Below are positions 1 through 9,740 of a stretch of DNA of 64,000 bases, piece by piece. The position numbers were made by a program, and so were the translations under genes. The number at the start of each line of letters is the position of its first letter. Position 1 is the stretch's first letter. Source of the DNA: Verrucomicrobiia bacterium (GTDB lineage: Bacteria; Verrucomicrobiota; Verrucomicrobiia; Limisphaerales; JAEYXS01); the NCBI GenBank assembly GCA_036405135.1, contig DASWYF010000040.1, positions 1 to 64,000 on the forward strand, given 5' to 3'. The notes beneath the pieces were generated by a model, which saw only the letters and a program-made list of their open reading frames with translations, was not told the DNA's origin and did no database searches.

Positions 1-322
1 ACCAATCCGTCGTCCCGGTCAAACCGGCTCGCCTTCACCTCCCAGTTCATCCCCAAGCCCAATAACTCATGAAACAGTCGCTCTGGTGTCATCTCCTCCT
101 CCTACCAAATCCCCATTCCACTGAAAACAGCGAAGAACCGATTTTTCTCCAAGGCCTCGGGCATTCTTTCCCCCTCTTCGCTTCCTTCGTGATCTTCTGT
201 TAGAAACTTTCTTTCCTTTGTTCGCGTATTTCGCGTCACTCGCGGTCAACTTTCTTTCCTCATCGCTCAATGTTTTCCATCTCCCGCTTGCCCACCATCC
301 CCTACTCCTGTTCAATCCCCCC
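1..322. other. Upstream region without a confirmed gene
   Basis: No complete gene is visible before the M28 peptidase start. In frame 1 from the window edge a short open stretch ends with TGA at 70-72. Its last residues read like FTSQFIPKPNNS, which could be the 3' end of a plus-strand gene cut by the window, but 23 codons are too few to identify it. The rest is C- and T-rich non-coding sequence that includes the short phrase repeat at 181-256. Confidence 0.4.
181..256. repeat. Phrase repeat, TTCGCG triplet type
   Basis: TTCGCG occurs at 221-226 and 230-235, followed by CTCGCGG at 239-245, so three near-copies are spaced 9 bp apart and end in GGTCAA. The CTTCGTGATCTTCTG stretch just before has a similar rhythm. 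The layout parallels the repeats at 9630-9662 and 33201-33234 (three phrases of about 10 bp ending in a GTGG- or GCGG-type block). It lies immediately upstream of a secreted peptidase gene. Confidence 0.5.
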
Positions 323-1681
323 ATGCTACACGCGCGCATTCTCCTCCTCGCCCTGATCACCCTCGCGCTCACATTTACCACCCGCGCCGCTGATCACCCC
401 GATCAAGCCGCTGCGAAAACTCTCCTCACCGCCGCCACCACTTCCACCAACGCCTACGCCCGTCTCGCCTACCTGTGCGATACCTTCGGCCCCCGCTTCA
501 GCGGCTCCACGAATCTCGATCACGCCATCGACTGGATTCTCGCCGAGATGAAGCGCGACGGCTTCTCCAACATCCGTGGCGAACCCGTCACCATTCCTCG
601 TTGGATTCGTGGCAATGAATCATTGGAACTCGTCGGCCCGCGCCGCCAATCCCTGCCCATGCTCGGCCTCGGCGGCAGCATCGCCACCAAGAAAGAAGGC
701 CTCACCGCCCCCGTCTTTGTTGTGAAGAGCTTTGAAGAACTCGCCCAACGCAAAGTCGAAGCCATCGGCAAAATCGTCGTCTTCAATGTCCCTTACGATG
801 ACTACCACAAGACCGTCGCCGTCCGCACGAAAGGCGCCATCGAAGCCGGACGCGCCGGAGCCCTCGCCAGCCTCGTCCGCTCAATCACTCCTGTTTCCCT
901 CCAGACACCCCACACTGGCAACATGGCCTACGATGATGCCGTGCCGAAGATCCCTCACGCCGCCATCACCATTGAAGACGCCGAACTGCTCCAGCGCCTC
1001 CAAGACCGCGGCGAGAAACCCGTCGTGCGCCTGAAGATGGAAGCCACCACGCTCCCCGATGGCCTGTCCCGCAACGTCGTCGCCGAGATTCCCGGCACAG
1101 AGAAGCCAGATGAGATCGTCCTCGTCAGCGGCCACATCGATTCGTGGGACATCGGCCAAGGTGCACAAGACGATGGCGGTGGTTGCATCGCCGCGTGGGA
1201 AGCCGCCCGCCTCATCATGATATCCGGCCTCAAACCCCGCCGCACCATCCGCGTCGTCCTTTGGACCAATGAAGAAAACGGCGTGCGCGGTGCTAAATCC
1301 TACGTCGCCGCTCACACCAACTCCCTCGCCAAACACGTCGCCGCCATCGAAAGCGACAGCGGCATTTACAAGCCCACCGGCTTCGGCCTCACCGGCAGTG
1401 AGAAAGCCATGACCGTATTAAAAGGCATCGCCCCCTTGCTCGAACCCGTTGGCGCAACTCAGATGGAATTCGGCTGCCGCGGCACCGATGTCCTCCAACT
1501 CCTCGTCGGCGGCGTCCCTGCCATGCACCTCGAAGTCGATCGCAAACCCTACTTCAACTACCACCACACCGCCGCCGACACCGTTGACAAAGTATTGCCC
1601 AAAGACCTAAACGACTGCACCGCCGCCCTCGCCATCATGGTCTGGTCCCTCGCCAATTCACCTGAACCTCTCCCCCGCTAA
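323..1681 (+). CDS. Secreted M28-family metallopeptidase (carboxypeptidase Q-like)
   Basis: A 452-aa zinc aminopeptidase/carboxypeptidase of the M28 family, expected to trim peptides outside the cytoplasm. The ATG at 323 was chosen because it opens directly into a signal peptide (MLHARILLLALITLALT, then TRAAD). An upstream ATG at 218 would put 35 unrelated residues before it. Metal and catalytic elements visible in order are SGHIDSWD (His and Asp ligands), QDDGGG (bridging Asp), WTNEENG (catalytic Glu and ligand Glu), ESDSG, and a late YHHTAADT block with a ligand His. A protease-associated-like insert lies between about residues 120 and 240. The gene stands alone. Its family is clear; its substrate is unknown. 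Confidence 0.9.
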   Translation: MLHARILLLALITLALTFTTRAADHPDQAAAKTLLTAATTSTNAYARLAYLCDTFGPRFSGSTNLDHAIDWILAEMKRDGFSNIRGEPVTIPRWIRGNESLELVGPRRQSLPMLGLGGSIATKKEGLTAPVFVVKSFEELAQRKVEAIGKIVVFNVPYDDYHKTVAVRTKGAIEAGRAGALASLVRSITPVSLQTPHTGNMAYDDAVPKIPHAAITIEDAELLQRLQDRGEKPVVRLKMEATTLPDGLSRNVVAEIPGTEKPDEIVLVSGHIDSWDIGQGAQDDGGGCIAAWEAARLIMISGLKPRRTIRVVLWTNEENGVRGAKSYVAAHTNSLAKHVAAIESDSGIYKPTGFGLTGSEKAMTVLKGIAPLLEPVGATQMEFGCRGTDVLQLLVGGVPAMHLEVDRKPYFNYHHTAADTVDKVLPKDLNDCTAALAIMVWSLANSPEPLPR

Positions 1682-2050
1682 AGGTAAAGGAGCGCGGTTT
1701 TTAAGTCGCTTCAACATCCAAACACCAATAGCTCCAATAAACTTTAAGGCGTCCACAGTTCATCCCTCTCCTCTCATAGGCAGGCCGAGCTTCGGCGGAG
1801 AGGGACCGAGGGTGAGGAGTGAGAAAACATAAGCGCATTCAAAGAAAGCCAAAGTCTCTCCTCTCTAAACACCAGTTAGACGTCCCTCACTCCCTTTTCG
1901 TTCACCAAAAAATTCTTTATTTCCTCCCGCGCAACTTTCTCCCGTTTCCGGCGTCTTATCTTCCAGAGCGGGCGAATACCTGCGCTGGGATAAACGTCCT
2001 TTTTGCTGACATCGGTCAACACACACAATACAGTGCGCAGCAACAAAACC
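1682..2050. other. 369-bp intergenic region before the kinase gene
   Basis: No gene is supported. The stretch holds the hairpin repeat at 1764-1815 and a T/C-rich leader. Short open frames run through it (for example from 1819) but resemble no protein. The promoter for the kinase gene must lie here, but no convincing -35/-10 pair was found. Confidence 0.5.
1764..1815. repeat. CCCTCTCC/GGAGAGGG hairpin repeat
   Basis: Nested inverted repeats: CCCTCTCC at 1764-1771 pairs with GGAGAGGG at 1797-1804, and inside it GCCGA pairs with TCGGC around a 3-nt loop (1784-1796). The distal phrase ACCGAGGGTGAGGAG follows. A related element with a perfect 14-bp stem lies at 33138-33180, and a shorter relative at 36801-36835. 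No T-run follows, so a terminator is unlikely. Confidence 0.55.
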
Positions 2051-5000
2051 ATGGCCGAACGCGATGAGTCAACGCCACCGGATTCTCAGAATAATCCGGC
2101 TGCTGGATCATCGTCTTCACCCACACCGCCCCGCACGCCGCATCCCACCATCCAGCTCGACCTCGACAAGATGCGCGAAATCGTCGCCGAAGCTGGGGTG
2201 AAGAGCAATCAGGTCCGCCGCTTCGGTGATTACGAACTCCTCGAAGGCATCGCTCAAGGCGGCATGGGTGCCATCTACAAGGCCCGCCAGCTCAAACTCA
2301 ACCGCACCGTCGCGCTCAAAACGATTCTCGCGGGCATGCTCGCCGGTGAGGACCAGATGAAGCGCTTCCGTGCCGAAGCTGAAGCCGTCGCGAATCTCGA
2401 CCACCCGAACATCGTCCCCATCTACGAGGTCGGCGAGCATGAGGGCCAGTTGTTCTTCAGCATGCGCTACATCGAAGGCGGCAGCCTCGATGACCACATG
2501 AAGCGCTTCGTGCAAGACCCGCACGCTTCAGCTCATTTGATGGCCAAAGTCGCCCGCGCCATCCATTTCGCACACCAGCACGGCATCCTCCATCGCGATC
2601 TCAAGCCAGATAACATTCTCCTCGATGCCCAAGGCGAACCGCACATCACCGACTTCGGCCTCGCCAAGCGCGTCGATGCCGGTGAAAACCTCACCGTCAC
2701 TGGCGAGATCATCGGCACACCGAACTACATGTCCCCCGAGCAAGCCGAGGGCAAAGGCTTCAAGCTCACCACCGCCGTGGATGTCTATGGCCTCGGTGCC
2801 GTGCTCTACCAATTGCTCACCGGCAATCCCCCTTTCCGCGCCGATTCGCCGCTGGAGACCCTCCGCCTCGTCATCGACCGCGAACCGCAACGCCCCTCCA
2901 GCATCAATCGCCGTGTCGACCGCGACCTTGAGACCATCTGCCTCAAGTGCATGGAGAAGGACCCGCAACGCCGTTATGGTTCTGCCGAAGCCGTGGCCGA
3001 GGACATCGAACGCTGGCTGCGCAAGGAACCCATCCGTGCCCGTCCCGCCGGTTATTTTTATCGTGCAGGCAAATGGGCCGTGCGTCGCCCTGCGGTGGCC
3101 CTTCTCGCCATCACCACCTTCTTCGGTTTGTGTACATTGTTCGGCGTTATCCTCATCAACGAGCAACGCCTGCAGAAGGAGCGCGACATCGCGCTCGGAT
3201 TGGAAAAAACCGCAACCCAAGAGCGCCTCAAAGCCGAAGCCCTCGCCGAGCAAAGCCGCCAACGCCTCGTGCGCCTGAACATCGGCGATGGCCTCCGTCT
3301 AATTGATGAAGGCGATGCCTCCGGCGCCTTGCTCAGTTTTGTGGATGCTCTCCGCCTTGATGAAGGCAACAAAGAAAATTCCGAGATCCAGCGTACCCGC
3401 ATCGCCTCCGCCTTGCGCCAATCACCGCGCCTCATCCAGTTTTGGACAGAAGATCAACCCATCGTCGCCTCCGCCGCCAGCGTGAATGGCCGTTTCCTCG
3501 TTACCTTCACCAGCAAACGCGCCCGCCTCTGGGATGTCTCCACCGGCGTCGCCTTGGGCCAGCCCGTTTCGTTACCCGATAATGTCCGCTCCGCCGCCGT
3601 CAGTCCTGATGGCCAGCAACTCGTCCTGCTGAATGACAATCGCACCGCTTTCCTCTGGAACTGGCGTAAGGATCAATCCACTCCGATCAAGCTCGCGCAC
3701 GATTTCCCCGTGAACATCGCCACCTTCAGTGCAGATGGCTCGCTCGTCGCCATCGGGGGTGGACAAAACAAGAACGGCACCGCCCGCGTCTGGAACACCG
3801 CTAACGGCGAAGCCGTCTCCAAGCCCATCCGTATCTCCGACGATGTCGAGTCCATCGCCTTCAGCGCCGATGGCACCAAGCTCGCCGTCGCTTCCCGCGA
3901 TCGTAGCGCCACCGTTTGGAATACGAAAACCGGTAACTCCATCGGCAAGACACTTCGCCACGGCGGCATCGTCCGTCACGTTTCCTTCAGCCCGGATGGT
4001 CTGCGCCTCGTCACCGCCAGTGAAGACCGTACCGCCCGTGTCTGGGATGTGTTGACCGGCGAACCCATCACGCCGCCCATGCAGCACAACGACATCGTGA
4101 CCTACGCCGAGTTCAGTCCGGATGGTTCACGCGTCGCCACCGCGAACAAAGACAACACCGGCCGCGTGTGGGATGCGAATACCGGTGAGCCCGTCACCCC
4201 GCCCCTCGCCCACAGCACTCGCGTGGCTCGCGCCCGTTTCTCGCCCGATGGCCGCCGCGTCCTGACCGTCGCCGAAAAATCCGCCCGCGTCTGGGATGCC
4301 ACCACCGGCAAGCCCATCACCCCACCGCTCGCCCACAGCGCGGAAATCCTCCACGCATTGTTCAATCCCGATGGCCGCAGCGTGATGATTGCCAGCAAGG
4401 ACCGCACGGTGCGCGTTTGGGATACGCCCGCCGCGCAGCAGAACTCGCGTGAACTCCCCATTAAAGGTGAGCTGCGCCAGACCATTTTCTCGAAGGACAA
4501 CCGTCTCATGCTCGCCGTCACGGATAATGCCATGCGCGTCTGGGACGTGATGAGCGGTGAACCCGTTTCGCAATTACTCACCTCCAGTGCCGAGATCCTT
4601 GCCGCTCGTTTCGTGAACAACGACACCGCGATCAACGCCATCAGCAGCGATCAAACCGTACGCTCCTGGGACATCAAAAGCAGCAAGGAGAACCGCAACA
4701 TGCGTCTGCCTTTCTCCGTAAGCTTTGCCGCTTTCAGCCCGGATAACAAAATTCTCTTCACCGCGGACATGGATCGCAAAGGCCAGTTACGCACCATCCC
4801 CACCATTGAACCAACGCAACCACAAGGTGGCGCTGGTAATTTCAAAGGCAAACGCCGCGATGGCACCAATGCTCCACCCTTCGCCGGTGAAATGTCTCCT
4901 CGCATCCAAGGTCAGGGACAAGGCGGCATCCGTCAGATGAATGAGAACGCCAAAGGCATCGAACACAAGAGCCGCATCGCTTACGCGCAATTCAGTGCAG

Positions 5001-5914
5001 ACAGTACCAAGCTCGTGACCGCCAGTTGGGATAACACCGCCCGCGTGTGGGACACCGCCACCGGCCAAGCTCTCACGCCACCACTCGAACACCAAGACCG
5101 CGTCGTCCTCGCCACCTTCAGCCCGGACGGCACCAAGGTCATCACCGCAAGCTGGGACAACACCGCCCGCATCTGGGATGCATCCACCGGCAAGCCCCTC
5201 TCACCTCCGCTCGAACACACTGCCGAACTCACGCTCGCGTCCTTCAGCCCGGATGGCCGCTTCGTCGTGACCGCCAGTGCGGACAATACCGCGCGCATCT
5301 GGAACGCGGCCACCGGCGAACCCGTCACGCCCTTCCTCCAACACAACGGCTGGGTCGTTGCCGCCGCGTTCAGCCCAGACAGCACGCGCGTCGTCACCGC
5401 CAGTTGGGATAACACCGCGCGCATCTGGGATACCTACACCGGCGCGCCTGTCTCCCCGCCGCTCGTCCATCGTGATCGCGTGGATCACGCTTCTTTCACC
5501 CAAGATGGCCGCATCCTCTTCACCGCCAGTGCGGACGGCACCACGCGCCTCTGGGATTTCACGCCGGATGCCCGCCCCATCGATGACATCGCGCCCCTCG
5601 CGCAACTCCTCTCCGGTCGCCGCCTGGATAACACCGGCAGCCTCGTCCCCGTCTCCGCCACCAAGCTCGCCGAGAACTGGGAAACTCTACGTCAGAAATA
5701 TCCGCAACAATTCTCCATCAAGCCTGAAGAGATTGTTGCTTGGCACAGCGAAGAAGCCGACCTCTGCGAACAGACCCAATCCTGGTTCGCCGCCCTCTTC
5801 CACCTGAACTGGCTCGTCGAACAAAACCCAAAAGATAATGAGTTGAAGAAACGTCGTGACAGCGCTCAGGCTAAACTACGCGAAGCGAACAACGTTACCA
5901 CTGCCCTACAGTAA
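2051..5914 (+). CDS. Membrane Ser/Thr protein kinase with C-terminal WD40 propellers
   Basis: A 1287-aa Hanks-type kinase. ATG 2051 (MAERDES) is preferred over the in-frame 2003 start, whose extra 16 residues look like leader. The kinase domain spans about residues 61-330: glycine loop GGMGAIYKA, VALK lysine, HRDLKPDN catalytic loop near 181, DFG near 200, and SPEQ in place of the usual APE. A hydrophobic segment near 345-370 should cross the inner membrane. About 15 WD40 repeats (RVWD/RIWD ends) follow from about 470 to 1175 and would be extracytoplasmic if the topology is kinase-inside. A glycine/proline-rich insert (about 915-965) interrupts the array. The last repeats have an exact 126-nt period, suggesting recent tandem duplication. 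This architecture is common in PVC bacteria. The signal sensed and the substrates are unknown. Confidence 0.93.
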   Translation: MAERDESTPPDSQNNPAAGSSSSPTPPRTPHPTIQLDLDKMREIVAEAGVKSNQVRRFGDYELLEGIAQGGMGAIYKARQLKLNRTVALKTILAGMLAGEDQMKRFRAEAEAVANLDHPNIVPIYEVGEHEGQLFFSMRYIEGGSLDDHMKRFVQDPHASAHLMAKVARAIHFAHQHGILHRDLKPDNILLDAQGEPHITDFGLAKRVDAGENLTVTGEIIGTPNYMSPEQAEGKGFKLTTAVDVYGLGAVLYQLLTGNPPFRADSPLETLRLVIDREPQRPSSINRRVDRDLETICLKCMEKDPQRRYGSAEAVAEDIERWLRKEPIRARPAGYFYRAGKWAVRRPAVALLAITTFFGLCTLFGVILINEQRLQKERDIALGLEKTATQERLKAEALAEQSRQRLVRLNIGDGLRLIDEGDASGALLSFVDALRLDEGNKENSEIQRTRIASALRQSPRLIQFWTEDQPIVASAASVNGRFLVTFTSKRARLWDVSTGVALGQPVSLPDNVRSAAVSPDGQQLVLLNDNRTAFLWNWRKDQSTPIKLAHDFPVNIATFSADGSLVAIGGGQNKNGTARVWNTANGEAVSKPIRISDDVESIAFSADGTKLAVASRDRSATVWNTKTGNSIGKTLRHGGIVRHVSFSPDGLRLVTASEDRTARVWDVLTGEPITPPMQHNDIVTYAEFSPDGSRVATANKDNTGRVWDANTGEPVTPPLAHSTRVARARFSPDGRRVLTVAEKSARVWDATTGKPITPPLAHSAEILHALFNPDGRSVMIASKDRTVRVWDTPAAQQNSRELPIKGELRQTIFSKDNRLMLAVTDNAMRVWDVMSGEPVSQLLTSSAEILAARFVNNDTAINAISSDQTVRSWDIKSSKENRNMRLPFSVSFAAFSPDNKILFTADMDRKGQLRTIPTIEPTQPQGGAGNFKGKRRDGTNAPPFAGEMSPRIQGQGQGGIRQMNENAKGIEHKSRIAYAQFSADSTKLVTASWDNTARVWDTATGQALTPPLEHQDRVVLATFSPDGTKVITASWDNTARIWDASTGKPLSPPLEHTAELTLASFSPDGRFVVTASADNTARIWNAATGEPVTPFLQHNGWVVAAAFSPDSTRVVTASWDNTARIWDTYTGAPVSPPLVHRDRVDHASFTQDGRILFTASADGTTRLWDFTPDARPIDDIAPLAQLLSGRRLDNTGSLVPVSATKLAENWETLRQKYPQQFSIKPEEIVAWHSEEADLCEQTQSWFAALFHLNWLVEQNPKDNELKKRRDSAQAKLREANNVTTALQ

Positions 5915-6231
5915 CGAACATAAAGGCACTCTGCCCGAGTGATACCTTTCGTTCTCTCAAAAGCCACACAAGAAACGTTTTTAAAACCCGTCCCTTACGC
6001 CTTCCCCTCTGAAAGCTTTGCCATGAGTAGTTGATACTTGATCACTTTGCATTTTACCCACCCGTCTTTGCGCTCCACGCATTCTGCAAAGAATTACCTC
6101 CCCATCCAGCCTAGGGCGGAACCTCCCTAATGAATTTTCTTCATCTCGGGAACTCTTTCTCTTTAAACCTCTTACATCAGCATCTGCCGCACCTGTGGGC
6201 ACCCCGCACACTTAGTGCGACACACTCGGGT
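5915..6231. other. 317-bp intergenic region before the DUF6600 gene
   Basis: No gene is supported. An open frame continues upstream of 6232, but its residues look like untranslated leader and not protein. The phrase CTTCCCCTCTGAAA at about 6002-6015 also occurs near 16281, just before another repeat, so this may be a fragment of the same dispersed family. Confidence 0.4.
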
Positions 6232-7659
6232 ATGAAAACATTGCTGAAATGCCTCGTCCTCGGCGTGACGGGGTTGATTTTAGTCGCACCACCGCGCGCC
6301 TCCGCAGATCTCGAGATCTCCGCCTCGGTGCACATCTCCGCTGAAGCCGATTTTTACGAACCGCTCACCCCCCATGGTGCTTGGATCGAAGTTGATTCTC
6401 ACCGCTGCTGGCGTCCTTCAGGGGTCGCGGTCAGTTGGCGTCCTTACACCACCGGTGAATGGGTGTGGACGGATTACGGTTGGTATTGGGTAAGCGATGA
6501 ACCATGGGCATGGGCCACCTACCATTATGGCCGCTGGACCTATCATCCACAGCATCACTGGATATGGGTTCCCGGTCGCGAATGGGCTCCCGCATGGGTG
6601 AGCTGGCGACATGGCGGCGGCCACATCGGCTGGGCCCCGTTGGCTCCCACGATCAGCTTCCGTCATCGCCACTCGATCGGCGGTCCTGATTTCGTCTTCG
6701 TTCGTACGGCCAGTTTCCATCAGCCTGTGCGCCCCAACACCGTCATCGTGAACAACACCACGATCATCAATAACACCACCGTCATCGCGCAATCTCCCAC
6801 CCGTGAAACACGCACAGTTGATGGCTCTCAAAAACAGGTATATGTGAACAAAGGCCCCCAACCCCAGGAAGTGGAAAAAGAAACTGGCCGCAAGACTGAA
6901 CCTGTTCCCATCCAGCAAGTCGCCGCCCGCACAGCTGTGCCCGAAGCAGTGAAAGCCAAAGCTGCCGCTGCACCGGCCAAAGCCGATCAAAACAATACAA
7001 AGTCCAAAGACGCCCCGAACGCGGGGAAGAACGCCCCCCCCACAAAAACCGAGCCAACGAAATCTGATCCAGACAGCAAAGCGGAACCAGCACGCCCGCA
7101 AGAACCCAGGACCTTGCCCGATAAGAAAGGCCCCGGTTCCGTCCCAGTGCCTGCTCCGACCAAAACACCGGAAAACGATCCTGATAAAAACGGCCCAAAC
7201 CGCAAAGGTCCTGCGCCAGAAAAACCAAACACACCGGATCGTTCCGAGCCTAAAGATCCCAAACCGCCGGTAAAGCCGCTGCCTCCGACACCTGAGGTGC
7301 CTAAGCCTGTGCCGCCTCCAGAAACTCCAAAGCCTCCGGGTCCGGAGAAGCCAAAGCCGATCCCTCCTTCAGAAGTCCCAAAACCGAGACCTGCTAAAGA
7401 ACGCCCCTTCGCCCCTCCCGTCGTGGACGAGCTTCCTAAGCCCAAGCCCACACCGGAAACCCCACGCCCCCGCCCGTTCCCGAACGAGCCAGCACCGAAC
7501 AAGCCGAAACCACCTCAAGCGGCTCCGGTAAAGCCCGCACCCGAAGTACAAAAACCTGCGGCTCCACCCAAAGTGAACCCGCAACCCAAGGCTCCGTCTC
7601 AACCGAAACCTCAGAAACCGCCGAAAGACGAAGACAATAAAGGCAAAGGCCGTCCCTGA
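6232..7659 (+). CDS. Secreted DUF6600 protein with long proline-rich tail
   Basis: A 475-aa exported protein. ATG 6232 gives a good signal peptide (MKTLLKCLVLGVTGLILV, ending near ASA). Residues about 40-150 form the aromatic DUF6600 region, with repeated W/Y phrases such as GEWVWTDYGWYWVSDEPW, HYGRWTYHP and GWAPLAP. The second half is low-complexity: a K/A/P/E-rich stretch and then many PxP and PKP repeats, typical of an extended wall- or envelope-spanning linker. The function is unknown; similar proteins are seen in several Gram-negative phyla. A strong hairpin terminator follows at 7690, so the gene is probably monocistronic. Confidence 0.85.
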   Translation: MKTLLKCLVLGVTGLILVAPPRASADLEISASVHISAEADFYEPLTPHGAWIEVDSHRCWRPSGVAVSWRPYTTGEWVWTDYGWYWVSDEPWAWATYHYGRWTYHPQHHWIWVPGREWAPAWVSWRHGGGHIGWAPLAPTISFRHRHSIGGPDFVFVRTASFHQPVRPNTVIVNNTTIINNTTVIAQSPTRETRTVDGSQKQVYVNKGPQPQEVEKETGRKTEPVPIQQVAARTAVPEAVKAKAAAAPAKADQNNTKSKDAPNAGKNAPPTKTEPTKSDPDSKAEPARPQEPRTLPDKKGPGSVPVPAPTKTPENDPDKNGPNRKGPAPEKPNTPDRSEPKDPKPPVKPLPPTPEVPKPVPPPETPKPPGPEKPKPIPPSEVPKPRPAKERPFAPPVVDELPKPKPTPETPRPRPFPNEPAPNKPKPPQAAPVKPAPEVQKPAAPPKVNPQPKAPSQPKPQKPPKDEDNKGKGRP

Positions 7660-7689
7660 TCAGGCATCATAGAACGTTAAAAACAAACG

Positions 7690-7732
7690 CCCGTTCCCTC
7701 TCACCACTGGTAAAGTGAGGGGACGGGTTTTT
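7690..7732. terminator. Intrinsic terminator, possibly bidirectional
   Basis: The inverted repeat CCCGTTCCCTCTCAC / GTGAGGGGACGGG with a loop of about 10 nt is followed by TTTTT on the plus strand, 31 nt after the DUF6600 stop. An A-run just upstream would serve as a T-run on the minus strand, so it could also stop transcripts from the MFS gene, whose stop lies about 215 bp away. Confidence 0.85.
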
Positions 7733-7945
7733 ACGCACGTAATCAATCACGCTCTAAATTCCGCCCAGATGATCAGCGAATCGTCACATTTTTCACTGTG
7801 CCCCCTACGGCTATCCTCCTGCGACACATCCGCCAGGGAAGTCATGTCCTTAGCAAATACCGTAGAAAATCACTATGGTAAACGCCAAAGTAACAGACGT
7901 ATTAGGAGTGTGGGGACATCGCCCTTCGCCCCTCTCATCTCATCC

Positions 7946-9448
7946 TTATTCAGGAAGTGGCTTACCCTTCGTTTCCGGCCCGAACCACACCACGATCACA
8001 CCCACCACATAGATGAGTGCCATCGTCTTCGCTGCCGCCGGGAAACTGCCATCAAAATGCTTCATCAGCGTGGCCGTCTGCAAACCACCCACAGCTGCCA
8101 AAATACGCCCGAAGTTAAATGCAAACCCTTGCCCTGTAGCGCGCACACTCGTCGGATAAAGCTCCGGCAGATACAGCGGGAACCAACCATAAAACGCTGC
8201 CGAAACACTGCCTGCCAAGAACACGGCGAACAGGAACGTGTTCCCATACACCATAGTATCCCGATATAGGAAATAAGCCGCCGCCAATGATGCCGCGCAC
8301 AGGAAGGCATACACCGGCCGACGACCAAAATAATCACACAATACCGCCGCCAGAATCGTACCCACGATCGCCCCCAAGGAACTCCACACCTGTGTCCACT
8401 CCTTGGCAAAACTCGCATTCGGTCCTGCAAGATCGATCGCCCAGCGCGGTGCCCATTGTAACGCACCCCATGTCCCCAGCAGCGCTACACCCGCCAGAGC
8501 CGCACCAAAAACCATCATCTTGATGATATGTGACTTGCCTCCCTCCGTCATTGAGCCCGCCGCCATCGCACGTTCCAAATAGCGTTTCACAGGATAGAGA
8601 TAACCCACCAGGGCGATCGCCAGACCGATTAACGTGACCAATCCAGCGATCCATCCGCCCGGACCTGCCGGTGACCACACATAAATGATGACCAACGCAC
8701 CCACGCACCCGATCAGCACCCCGATCAGATCCTGCGTCGCCCAATGCGAAGTTCCACCCTTCTCCTTCTCTTCCTCCCACTTCTCTGATTCCGGCACGAA
8801 CAACCGGATCATAAAAATCAGCAGTGCCGGGAATGCGCCTGAAATCATCAGAAAGCGCCATGCCGAATTATGCAGCAGATACTCCACCGTCTTCTGCGAA
8901 AGCCCCAAAGACAACATGCCGCTTTGGATGCTTTCGATCATCCCTATCAAGCCCATGCTCAAAAACGCCACCATCAAGAACCCGACATTCGCTGCCGCAC
9001 CGATCAACCCCGCCACGATTGCCCGGGACTTGCCCGGCCAGATCTCGTTCACCAATGCCACACCGAGCGACCACTCACCACCCATGCCCAACGAAGCGAT
9101 GAAACGCAAGGCCGCGATATGCCACGCCTCCGTAGCAAAACCGCACAAACCCGTGAAGATCGCGTAAGTGAAGATGCTCAAAGACATCGCCTTCACCCGG
9201 CCAATGCGATCACCCAACCAGCCGAACAACACGCCGCCCGTCGCCGCACCGATCAGAAAGACAGCGATGATGATGGAGAACCACTTGCCCGCATCCCCCG
9301 CCGCCGCCTCACCGAGAAGCTCCTTCAACGCCGGTTGGCCGATCAATGGGAACAAGCCCATCTCAAACCCATCGAAAAGCCAGCCAAGGATGGCAGCCAG
9401 CAGTGCCATCCATTTACCCGTATTAGATTTAGCGTTCTTAGTAGACAT
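7946..9448 (-). CDS. MFS transporter, sugar/organic-acid H+ symporter type
   Basis: A 500-aa major facilitator with about 12 predicted membrane helices. ATG 9448 (MSTKNAKSN) is chosen because the first helix (WMALLAAILGWLFDGFEMG) follows at once; the longer frame to 9520 adds unrelated residues. Family marks are the GWLGDRIGRVKAM loop between helices 2 and 3, a second DYFGRRPVY copy between 8 and 9, and a PETKGKPLP end as in sugar and aromatic-acid porters. The W-L-FDGFE start resembles NanT/metabolite:H+ symporters. A cytoplasmic loop (SEKWEEEKEKGG) lies in the middle. The substrate cannot be assigned; no catabolic partner is adjacent on the same strand. Confidence 0.88.
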   Translation of the reverse strand: MSTKNAKSNTGKWMALLAAILGWLFDGFEMGLFPLIGQPALKELLGEAAAGDAGKWFSIIIAVFLIGAATGGVLFGWLGDRIGRVKAMSLSIFTYAIFTGLCGFATEAWHIAALRFIASLGMGGEWSLGVALVNEIWPGKSRAIVAGLIGAAANVGFLMVAFLSMGLIGMIESIQSGMLSLGLSQKTVEYLLHNSAWRFLMISGAFPALLIFMIRLFVPESEKWEEEKEKGGTSHWATQDLIGVLIGCVGALVIIYVWSPAGPGGWIAGLVTLIGLAIALVGYLYPVKRYLERAMAAGSMTEGGKSHIIKMMVFGAALAGVALLGTWGALQWAPRWAIDLAGPNASFAKEWTQVWSSLGAIVGTILAAVLCDYFGRRPVYAFLCAASLAAAYFLYRDTMVYGNTFLFAVFLAGSVSAAFYGWFPLYLPELYPTSVRATGQGFAFNFGRILAAVGGLQTATLMKHFDGSFPAAAKTMALIYVVGVIVVWFGPETKGKPLPE

Positions 9449-9629
9449 ACAGCAAAAACTGAAATTCCGGCACAATTCGTCCCTTGGTGAGACGAGACTG
9501 GCAGGCAGACGCACCACCAAACGGATTTATTCGCGCAGGGTCAACGAATTTTTCCCCAAAGCCCACAATTTTCTCTGCTAAGACACCCTAAGGGTGCAAT
9601 CACACAGCATTTTTCTTCTTCCCATACCG

Positions 9630-9662
9630 ATCTGTGTGATTCCGTGTTTAATCAGTGGCTAA
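9630..9662. repeat. Phrase repeat, ATCTGTG/ATTCCGTG type
   Basis: Three phrases of about 10 bp follow one another: ATCTGTGTG, ATTCCGTGTTT and AATCAGTGGCTAAA. The element matches the layout and ending of the cleaner copy at 33201-33234. It lies about 80 bp upstream of sthA. Confidence 0.45.
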
Positions 9663-9740
9663 ATATTTCCTTCTCCCTTGTCTTACTTATCGCTACTATC
9701 CATTTAAACCCCGTTCGGCCAAAAAGCGAAAGCTCCACGC

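Noticed and set aside
3400-5600. Regular repeats that could suggest a CRISPR array
   Set aside because: The 126-nt units are in frame and encode WD40 blades; there are no short identical repeats with unique spacers.
7715-8269. A 184-codon frame crossing the end of the MFS gene on the plus strand
   Set aside because: Half of it is antisense to the transporter and half is intergenic; no domain and no ribosome site.
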